64,000 nt of DNA, taken from Olsenella profusa (GTDB lineage Bacteria; Actinomycetota; Coriobacteriia; Coriobacteriales; Atopobiaceae). The notes under the pieces were generated by a model that was given only the letters and a program-made list of their open reading frames with translations, had not been told where the DNA came from and did no database searches. This document shows positions 58,901 through 64,000 of the stretch, piece after piece. The DNA lies in NCBI RefSeq assembly GCF_016900315.1, contig NZ_JACSNQ010000002.1, positions 1 through 64,000 on the forward strand, written 5' to 3'. A program made the translations under genes and the position numbers. Numbering within the stretch: the first letter of the stretch is position 1; each line of letters starts with the position of its first letter.

Positions 58901-59491
58901 GACGCGCAGCTTCACGCACCAGGCAGGGTCATCGTAGTAGGCGTCCCGAGCGGGCAGAAGCGTGGCAAGAAGCTCGACGGGCTCAGGCGGAGCAGCGGGG
59001 GCACGTCCTTCTCGCCGGCAACCGGGGGTCGAGGCCTCCGTGGCACGCAGCCGACGCTCGGTAAGGTCCTCCATGAGATGGCGGATTGCCGGGCTCGTGG
59101 GCAAGGCACGCACGGGAGGGAGCGTGGGCGCGGTCCTGGCGGGCGGACGACGTGCGGCGGCGGCAACGAGCCCCAGCCCCCTGCGCGCAAGAAACTCGAG
59201 GACGAGAGCCACCTCGTGCTTGCACATGCCCGCGTAGCTGGATGCGGCGACGCACTCGCAGCTGTAGTCCAGCAGCTCCGCCTCGGACTCGTCAACCTGC
59301 ACCTCAACGTGATAGCTGCTACCGCGCAACCCTCTGACCAGCCCCGTTATGGACGTCGTGGAGCCAAGGGCGCCGACGGACGCCTCGCAGCTGATGACAC
59401 CGCCGTCGCGCGCCAGCGCAAGCCCCCTCCCGTAGGTGGAGGGGAGCGCCGCCTCGTTCTGAACCAGCTCTATCAAGCGGTTCTCATCCAT
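55997..59491 (-). CDS. SNF2 family helicase with SWIM zinc finger
   Basis: 1164 residues from ATG 59491. The N-terminal SWIM motif has CEC and CKH about 10 residues apart (around residues 78-91). A long middle region (about 150-640) is bacterial SNF2_N-like. The ATPase core shows DDMGLGKTLQV, LVVCPASLVYNW, VVLDEAQYIKN and LTGTPVENR, then LLFSQFTTMLG and the final helicase motif TDRAYRIGQERAV. These swivelling ATPases move on DNA; role in bacteria is unclear. Just after motif I lies AGEKNVGGAAVGEKNAESG, from two adjacent 12-mer copies in an exposed loop. Single gene, convergent with the flavin reductase gene. Confidence 0.9.
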   Translation of the reverse strand: MDENRLIELVQNEAALPSTYGRGLALARDGGVISCEASVGALGSTTSITGLVRGLRGSSYHVEVQVDESEAELLDYSCECVAASSYAGMCKHEVALVLEFLARRGLGLVAAAARRPPARTAPTLPPVRALPTSPAIRHLMEDLTERRLRATEASTPGCRREGRAPAAPPEPVELLATLLPARDAYYDDPAWCVKLRVRRGSASYVVKSISALVEACRTGATVTYGKGLSFAHVGAAFSERSRAVVAVLSRVTASQGALFASRWKYQQVGRGADVKELPVSDADVIDLLDALQGSTVSLELSDGPYGSRGPTRQLVVGRGDPEVRTRLERAGDGGYDLLVSGALCSFAAAGRLYVLDEGRALSCSSDYALRAAGLLGALLPAGRGMHVAPADVSAFCRDVLPVLRAATGLDAPAELDELVPPEAAFTFAVGLDDGRVTCGVTVAYGAWEHGLYGPDRLEDERARWSPRLADRRVPARDLVSEYRVMDVVEAYFPGGRLEAGELPGFDEDDDDLLFDLLTRGLAELDALGEVLLSERLRRIEVRDSPSLTVRATVTSGLLDVALDASGLCPQDLDACLSAYRRRQKFVRLTSGDIMRLGEGAAAVDDLATGLGVSVEELAEGVSNLPVYRVPFVDGLLKRAGGLRLSRNDAFRAIVRELDTFSDADVEVPPTLAGVLRPYQLDGFRWLQLLDRLGFGGILADDMGLGKTLQVIAHLLACKQAGEKNVGGAAVGEKNAESGALGDGAASPGALLATTLVVCPASLVYNWMSELERFAPELDAVAVLGTKPARGKVIAAAADHDVLVTSYDLMRRDVDAYAGQRFSRVVLDEAQYIKNPLTKVARAARLLPARTRLALTGTPVENRASELWSIFDFLMPGVLGSRDEFAKTYEGPVEGGDERAAERLRCLVSPFILRRLKADVLADLPEKTESVVTARMSGEQERLYRASEELLARQIARELPVEFRKNKLQVLAELTKLRQICCDPSLAFEDYTGGSAKLDTCLELIAGAVDGGHQVLLFSQFTTMLGIIAQRLDARGIAHFELTGSTTKEERRRLVARFQAGEAPLFLISLRAGGVGLNLTAADVVIHYDPWWNLAAQNQATDRAYRIGQERAVTVFKLICANTIEERIVAMQESKRELAERLISGEGVRSARLSRDDVLALLQGA

Positions 59492-59681
59492 GCGCCCATC
59501 CCGTGGTTGCGTCTTGTGTTGAGGCAACTATAGCCGCTCGACGGGCAATGACGCACGGGGTGCCAAACGGCCAGAGGGCCCCTGCGGCAGAGCATCAGCA
59601 ATAGAAGCTGATCTCGTCCACCAAGAAGAGCTCCCGCCTCATCGGACCAGATGAACACGTGATAGCCGCCTATGAAAAAAG

Positions 59682-59954
59682 CTAAGCAACCTTCACTCCC
59701 CCATTAGGGGCATAGCGATAGATGAGGCGGGCATTATCGCTCAGGAAGGCCCCGAACTCCGCGTGCCCCTCTGCAATGAAATGCCCCTCCCACTCAGTCC
59801 ACATATACAAGGGAAGCTCACAACGCGCCGAATCAAATCCGTCTCCCGTCGGACGCTCAAAATGAACGAACACCTTATCAACACCATTGTCATGAATGAG
59901 CTCTGAGTGAACGACCTCCACGTTGTCGGCCATGGTCAGGTACGGATACGTCAT
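59682..59954 (-). CDS. Hypothetical small protein
   Basis: 90 residues from ATG 59954, AGGGGTGG upstream. Acidic and aromatic-rich: VVHSELIHDNGVDKVFVHFE, LYMWTEWEGHFIAEGHAEFG and ARLIYRYAPNGGVKVA. Soluble, no signal or helix of membrane type. I do not recognise the family. Base composition is clearly less G+C-rich than neighbours, hinting at transfer. The 3' side (59528-59681) has a T-run and a short piece FIWSDEAGALLGGRDQLLLL, perhaps another remnant. Confidence 0.55.
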   Translation of the reverse strand: MTYPYLTMADNVEVVHSELIHDNGVDKVFVHFERPTGDGFDSARCELPLYMWTEWEGHFIAEGHAEFGAFLSDNARLIYRYAPNGGVKVA

Positions 59955-60128
59955 CGCGACCACCCCTTGGCCTGGCACTGCCGCCTTTTCATGGTCCACC
60001 CCGAACACGAGCCACCTACATGCGCCTCGGTGGCGCACGCCAGGAGAAGGCTCTCGCGTCAAAAAGCGAGCATGTGGGAGAATAATGGAGTCACTTGATT
60101 CGGGACGCGTCCAGAGGGAGGGGGACCT

Positions 60129-60836
60129 GTGATCCGTGACGAGCTCGCGGCGCTGGCGGACTCCGCCTACCGCGACTTCCAGGCAAAGCTCATACCAACC
60201 GTGGCACCCGAGCGCGTCCTGGGAGTACGTCTGCCCGAGCTGCGCCGCTACGCCCGCGACCTCGCGCGCCGTCGCCCCGACGAGGCTCGGGCCTTCATGG
60301 CGGCCCCGCTGCCGCACGTCACCTACGACGAGATGAACCTCCACGGCGAGCTCATAGGGCTGCTTGCGGGCTCGGCAGACGAGGCCTTCGCGCTGCTCGA
60401 CCGCTTCCTGCCGTACGTGGACAACTGGGCCACGAGCGACCTCATCCGCGTGCCGGCCTTCCGGAGCGCGCTTCCCGCCGTGCTGGGGAAGATCCGCCTA
60501 TGGGCGGCCGCCGAGGGCCCGCGCACCGAGTACGTGGTGCGCTTCGGCGTGACCCAACTCATGGAGCTCTTCCTGGACGACGCCTTCGAGCCCGCGCAGC
60601 TTGAGGTGGTCGCCGCGATCAGCCGCCCGGAGTACTACGTCAACATGGCGCGGGCGTGGTACTTCTCGTTTGCGCTGATAAAGCAGGCCGAGGCAACGCT
60701 GCCGCTCTTTGAGGCGCGACCGCCGCGGCTGGACGCGTGGACGCACAACAAGGCCCTGCAGAAGGCGCGCGAGAGCCGCCGCGTCACGCCGGAGCAGAAG
60801 GCGTACCTGCAGTCGCTCAAGGTGCGCTCACGGTAG
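60129..60836 (+). CDS. DNA alkylation repair protein, AlkD-like
   Basis: 235 residues, all-helical HEAT-like repeats. VRLPELRRYARDLAR (about 36-50), HVTYDEMNLHGELIGLL, YVDNWATSDLI and the C-terminal AWYFSFALIK then LDAWTHNKALQKARESRRVT are the typical conserved blocks. WATSD holds the catalytic-type Asp of this family. Removes alkylated bases from DNA. Start is GTG 60129 after GGGAGGGG. Confidence 0.88.
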   Translation: MIRDELAALADSAYRDFQAKLIPTVAPERVLGVRLPELRRYARDLARRRPDEARAFMAAPLPHVTYDEMNLHGELIGLLAGSADEAFALLDRFLPYVDNWATSDLIRVPAFRSALPAVLGKIRLWAAAEGPRTEYVVRFGVTQLMELFLDDAFEPAQLEVVAAISRPEYYVNMARAWYFSFALIKQAEATLPLFEARPPRLDAWTHNKALQKARESRRVTPEQKAYLQSLKVRSR

Positions 60837-60844
60837 CCTTTTGA

Positions 60845-61013
60845 GGGTACGTACACTCCCCTTTAGGTTACGTACACTCCCCAACGTTCTTCTCGCCAGG
60901 TCGTCCGACGTTTCCGCAGGTAGTTGAGGTGGCGAGAAGAACATCAACGTTGCAATAGTGTACGTACCCGGTGGGCGGGTGTACGTACCCGGGGGGGCGG
61001 GTGTACGTACCCC
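60845..61013. repeat. GTACGTAC inverted element 2
   Basis: GGGTACGTACAC and GGTTACGTACAC on the left, three GTGTACGTACCC units on the right, with an inverted pair of the 12-mer (60886 minus, 60931 plus) and the central TCCGACGTTTCCGCAGGTAG shared exactly with the element at 15021. The flanking genes are unrelated (AlkD and universal stress protein here), so this is a dispersed element. The remaining gap to 61194 holds no gene. Confidence 0.88.
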
Positions 61014-61194
61014 GTTGCGGACGGGCGGGCGTGCGCCCAGCCAAGCCGCTGCCTTCGCACAGACCCGTCGCGACGGTGGCCCCATGCCATCCCCGGGCTT
61101 CTCGCCCTCGTTCACCGACCGGACGGCTCCCCGCCGCGAGCACGGGTATAACGCAGGTAAGCGCATCGGCCCGCGACGTTCGAAGGAGGTCGCC

Positions 61195-61668
61195 ATGTTC
61201 TTCAAGAACATTCTGGTTCCCTATGACGAGTCCGACCATGCCAAGAGCGCCCTGCACGTCGCGCTGGGCATGGCGGGCCAGTACCCGGAGGCGAAGGTGC
61301 ACGTGGTGACCGTCATCCCGTCCGCGGCGCTCCCCAACCCAACGCTTCTGGGCGAGGGCTTTGAGACGCCGTACGCGATCGCCGACCCCTCGAGCTACGA
61401 GCGCATCATGGACACGGCGGTCAAGCGCGCGGTGGCAGATGCCGAGGAGGTCGTCGACCAGTCGCGCGACGACGCCCAGTGCAAGATCGTGGCGGACGCG
61501 GTAATCGCGGGCTCTCCGGTGGAGGGCATCGCCGACTACGTGGAGAGCCACGACATCGACCTGGTCGTGATGGGCAGGCGCGGCCTCGGCGCGCTGCGCG
61601 GCATGCTCGGCAGCGTCAGCTTCGGCGTGCTTCGCTCCGTGGACGTGCCGGTCATGACGGTCCGGTAG
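61195..61668 (+). CDS. Universal stress protein, UspA family
   Basis: 157 residues. N-terminal ILVPYDESDHAKSALHVA (about 6-23) and the ATP-binding loop VMGRRGLGALRGMLGSVS (about 128-145, G2xG9xGS pattern) are clear. So this is an ATP-binding Usp. ATG 61195 has AAGGAGGT upstream. Single gene. Confidence 0.92.
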   Translation: MFFKNILVPYDESDHAKSALHVALGMAGQYPEAKVHVVTVIPSAALPNPTLLGEGFETPYAIADPSSYERIMDTAVKRAVADAEEVVDQSRDDAQCKIVADAVIAGSPVEGIADYVESHDIDLVVMGRRGLGALRGMLGSVSFGVLRSVDVPVMTVR

Positions 61669-61740
61669 CGCGACTGCAGGTGCGTCTCGGGGCGCGGGCC
61701 TACGGCCCGGATTCAGGACCCCAGCCCCGGGGCGCGCACC

Positions 61741-62241
61741 CTAACCCAGCGAGAAGAGCGCGCGGGACGTCCCCGCCTCGCGCCACGCGAGCAGCGCGGC
61801 AAAACGCTCCCGCGTTGACGCGGCCAGGGGCTCCGGCAGCTCGTCCAGGGAGAACCAGCCCACCGCGAGGCTCTCGTCGTCGGCCACGCGCGGTTCGGAG
61901 CAGCCGCCCTCCGCAAGCCGGCAGGTGAACATGAGGTCAAGGTACTGAGTCTGGTCTCCGTTTGCGTAGACGGTGAGCTCGCGGGCTGCCTTCACGCGCA
62001 CGAGGTCGGTGGGCACCACGTCCACGCCGGTCTCCTCCCGAACCTCGCGTACCACCGTGGCGGCCGGCTCCTCGCCGGGCTCGTTGATGCCGTAGACGAG
62101 CGCCCACTCGCCCGTGTCCGCCCGGCGGCCGAGCAGCACGCGGCCCGCGCCGTCCTCCACGTAGGCCGTCACGCCAACAAGCCAGAGTGGGTCGTGGCCG
62201 ATCTTCTTGCGCAGGGCGAGGATGAAGTCAGGCGTTGCCAT
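61741..62241 (-). CDS. NUDIX hydrolase
   Basis: 166 residues. The Nudix box is complete: GINEPGEEPAATVVREVREE then TGV (about 52-74; pattern Gx5Ex7REVxEETGV). Substrate unknown; typical of broad nucleotide-diphosphate hydrolases. ATG 62241 has AAGGAGG upstream. Convergent with the universal stress protein gene. Confidence 0.92.
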   Translation of the reverse strand: MATPDFILALRKKIGHDPLWLVGVTAYVEDGAGRVLLGRRADTGEWALVYGINEPGEEPAATVVREVREETGVDVVPTDLVRVKAARELTVYANGDQTQYLDLMFTCRLAEGGCSEPRVADDESLAVGWFSLDELPEPLAASTRERFAALLAWREAGTSRALFSLG

Positions 62242-62319
62242 GGGGCCTCCTTGGATGCGTCTCCTTGGGATGAATGATAGCGGGCCGCGCGCCCGGCGGC
62301 CGCGCGGCTGCGCGGCCAC

Positions 62320-62415
62320 TAACAACCAGCCATTTCTAAACACCAAAACCAAGCCGTCTACCTGCGCTTTTCTGCAAATCCGCAGCTAGGAGCCCCGTTA
62401 GAAATCGGCGCATTT
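62320..62415. repeat. TTTCTAAGC hairpin element 4, opposite orientation
   Basis: AACAACCAGCCATTTCTAAA, then CACCAAAACCAAGCCGTCTA and CCTGCG form the left arm, the reverse complement pattern of the right halves of elements 1-3. The right part GTTAGAAATCGGCGCATTTT resembles the arm of the palindrome at 12380. More diverged than the others. Confidence 0.75.
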
Positions 62416-62485
62416 TACCCAGCAAGCGAGGCGAGAAGAACCCCGGGCGGTATAACAGGAGCCATCAGCGCAGAAAGGGGGAGAC

Positions 62486-63295
62486 ATGACCGACATCGCC
62501 ATCGTGACCGGGGCCTCCTCGGGACTCGGCAGGGAGATCGTGCGCCAGCTCGACGCGGGCGCGTTCGGCCGGCTCGACCAGATCTGGGCGGTTGCCAGAA
62601 GCGCCGGCACCCTCGCCGAGCTCGCGGACGCCTGCGCCACGCCGGTGCGCCCGCTCGCGCTCGACCTCACGGACCCGGCCTCCTTCGACGTGCTCGAGGA
62701 CGCGCTCGCGGAGCGGCCCGACACGCGGGTGGTCCTTCTCGTCAACAACGCCGGGTTCGGGACCTTCGGCGCGTTCGCGGACCAGCCGGCCGGCGCGGCG
62801 GCGGACATGGTGCGCCTGCTCATGCTGGCGCCCGTGGAGCTCACGTACCGCTCGCTGCCCCACATGCGGGTGGGCTCGCGCGTCCTCAACGTGGCGAGCG
62901 TGGCCGCCTTCGTGCCGCAGCCCGAGCTCGCCGTCTACTCGGCGGCAAAGCGCTTCGTGCTGGACTTCTCCCGCGCGCTCAACGAGGAGCTCGGGCCCGT
63001 GGGCATCCACGTGACCGCGCTCTGCCCCAAGTTCATGCGCACCGGCTTTCTCGACCACGCGGGCGCCGGCGACGTGGCGGCCGACATGGCGCGCCTCACC
63101 GGCTTCGAGGACGTGGGGCGCGTGGCCCGGCGCGGCCTCGCCGCGGCGCGGGCGGGACGGGCGCTCTGCGTGCCCTCGCTCTACATGCGCGCGTTCTACG
63201 TGCTGGCCAAGCTCATGCCCTACCCCGTCTTCATCGGGCTCGAGCGCGCCCTCATGGGCCGCTTCGACGCCCGGGTGACACGGCGCGAGGACTAG
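62486..63295 (+). CDS. Short-chain dehydrogenase/reductase
   Basis: 269 residues. Cofactor loop TGASSGLGREIV (about 8-19), NNAGFGTFG (about 91), catalytic Ser in NVASVAAFV and YxxxK as YSAAKRF, C-terminal CPKFMRTGF. Classical SDR. The C-terminal extension (about 220-269) has two hydrophobic stretches (RAFYVLAKLMPYPVFIGLE), as in membrane-associated SDRs. Substrate unknown. ATG 62486 has AAAGGGGG upstream. Confidence 0.9.
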   Translation: MTDIAIVTGASSGLGREIVRQLDAGAFGRLDQIWAVARSAGTLAELADACATPVRPLALDLTDPASFDVLEDALAERPDTRVVLLVNNAGFGTFGAFADQPAGAAADMVRLLMLAPVELTYRSLPHMRVGSRVLNVASVAAFVPQPELAVYSAAKRFVLDFSRALNEELGPVGIHVTALCPKFMRTGFLDHAGAGDVAADMARLTGFEDVGRVARRGLAAARAGRALCVPSLYMRAFYVLAKLMPYPVFIGLERALMGRFDARVTRRED

Positions 63296-63357
63296 AATCG
63301 AGGTATCGCGGCCGTGACTTGCCGCAGGCCCGTCGCCGTCCGGGAGAGGAGAGCGCC

Positions 63358-64000
63358 ATGCCCGAGAAGACCCTCGACAACGTCCGCGTGTTCACCCAGA
63401 GCGCCATCCGCATCGAGGGGCCGGGCGGCACCGTCGTCTACCTCGACCCCTTCCACCTCACCGACGCCGAGGCCGCGCACGACGCGGACTACCTGCTGAT
63501 CACCCACACCCACTACGACCACCTCTCGCCCGAGGACGCGGCCCGCGTCATGAGCGAGCAGACCGTGCTCGTGGCGCCCGCCAGCATGGCTGCCGAAGTG
63601 GCGGGCCTGGGCGCGGCGGCGACCCACCTCATGCACGCCGGCGAGAGACTCGAGCTGCCGGGGCTCACCGTGGAGGCCGTGGCGGCCTACAACGTGGAGC
63701 CCGAGCGCCTGGGCATGCACCCGCAGACCAACGGCTGGCTCGGCTACGTGCTCACCCTGGACGGCGACCCCACGCGCTACTACTGCGCCGGGGACACGGA
63801 CCAGAACCCGGACAACGAGACCGTGAGCTGCGACGTTGCGCTCGTGCCCATCGGCGGCACCTACACGATGGACCCACGCCAGGCGGCCGTCTTCGTGGGC
63901 GCCCTGCGCCCGCGCGTCGCGGTGCCCATCCACTACGGCAGCATCGTCGGCACCTATGCCGACTTCGACACGTTTGCGTCCACCGTGAACCCCACGATCG
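63358..64000 (+). CDS. Metallo-beta-lactamase-fold metal-dependent hydrolase, partial
   Basis: 214 residues to the window end, 3' end missing. The metal motif HxHxDH is THTHYDH (about 49-55). A later His/Asp pair is seen as AGDTDQN (about 143) and PIHYGSIVG (about 200). Size and motifs fit the UlaG/UPF0173-like group. Substrate unknown. ATG 63358 has GGAGAGGAG upstream. Follows the SDR gene by 62 bp in the same direction. Confidence 0.88.
   Translation, partial: MPEKTLDNVRVFTQSAIRIEGPGGTVVYLDPFHLTDAEAAHDADYLLITHTHYDHLSPEDAARVMSEQTVLVAPASMAAEVAGLGAAATHLMHAGERLELPGLTVEAVAAYNVEPERLGMHPQTNGWLGYVLTLDGDPTRYYCAGDTDQNPDNETVSCDVALVPIGGTYTMDPRQAAVFVGALRPRVAVPIHYGSIVGTYADFDTFASTVNPTI

Overview
The window reads as chromosomal DNA of a high-G+C Gram-positive anaerobe. 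By gene content (ECF transporters, an EFR1-type ferredoxin-flavoprotein, multi-domain old-yellow-enzyme oxidoreductase, many small ABC exporters, DUF5808/DUF1648 protein, beta-glucoside PTS) I infer a host-associated member of the Coriobacteriia (Olsenella/Atopobiaceae-like). That placement is inference; there is no rRNA gene, tRNA gene, insertion sequence, CRISPR array or phage module.

Layout. 1-2.4 kb: ECF transporter (partial ATPase, EcfT) with a DUF4430 lipoprotein, preceded by a candidate cobalamin riboswitch. 2.8-12.2 kb: FAD/Fe-S oxidoreductase, a Gdx/SugE exporter under a clear guanidine-III riboswitch, a Na/Ca exchanger, a ketopantoate-reductase-like protein, a DUF2798 protein, an MFS exporter and a Tet(M)-like ribosome-protection GTPase. 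12.2-24.2 kb: ABC-F protein, HD protein, circularly permuted ATP-grasp/alpha-E protein with transglutaminase partner, TetR regulators, flavodoxin-like proteins, PhzF, esterase and a frameshifted aldo/keto reductase. 24.4-31.3 kb: flavodoxin, metal P-type ATPase with divergent TetR, an ABC exporter pair, and an ECF sigma factor with a membrane partner. 31.7-36.6 kb: LanFEG-like ABC immunity exporter, YxeA-like protein and a two-component system, with no bacteriocin gene. 37-41 kb: a second ABC exporter with a YtrA-type GntR regulator and a DUF1648/DUF5808 membrane protein. 41.6-49.2 kb: GNAT, a broken Fe-S aldo/keto reductase, and a complete beta-glucoside system (PTS IIA, IIB, IIC, GH1 6-phospho-beta-glucosidase, GntR-UTRA regulator, ROK kinase). 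49.3-55.9 kb: a redox neighbourhood with several aldo/keto reductases (some decayed), LysR and HxlR regulators, flavodoxin and flavin-reductase-like proteins. 56-64 kb: SNF2 helicase, AlkD, universal stress protein, NUDIX, SDR and a metallo-beta-lactamase-fold protein cut by the window end.

The most striking property lies across the genes rather than in any one of them. The 12-mer GGCGAGAAGRAC occurs about 29 times exactly on the two strands (plus many 9-10-mer variants), in coding and non-coding DNA, in several reading frames, and as inverted pairs in three intergenic regions. This resembles the organisation of DNA uptake sequences, which are known from Neisseriaceae and Pasteurellaceae; the role here is unknown. 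Intergenic DNA is also filled with several families of palindromic elements: GTGCAC arrays, GTACGTAC elements, TTTCTAAGC hairpins, REP-like GGGGACAG palindromes that often sit on stop codons, and others.

A second theme is gene decay. Two apparent single-base frameshifts, one in-frame TAG, one internal deletion and several fragments are visible, mostly in aldo/keto reductase, flavodoxin and esterase families that also have intact copies nearby. Positions were read by eye; counts are from manual scanning and should be recounted by computer.
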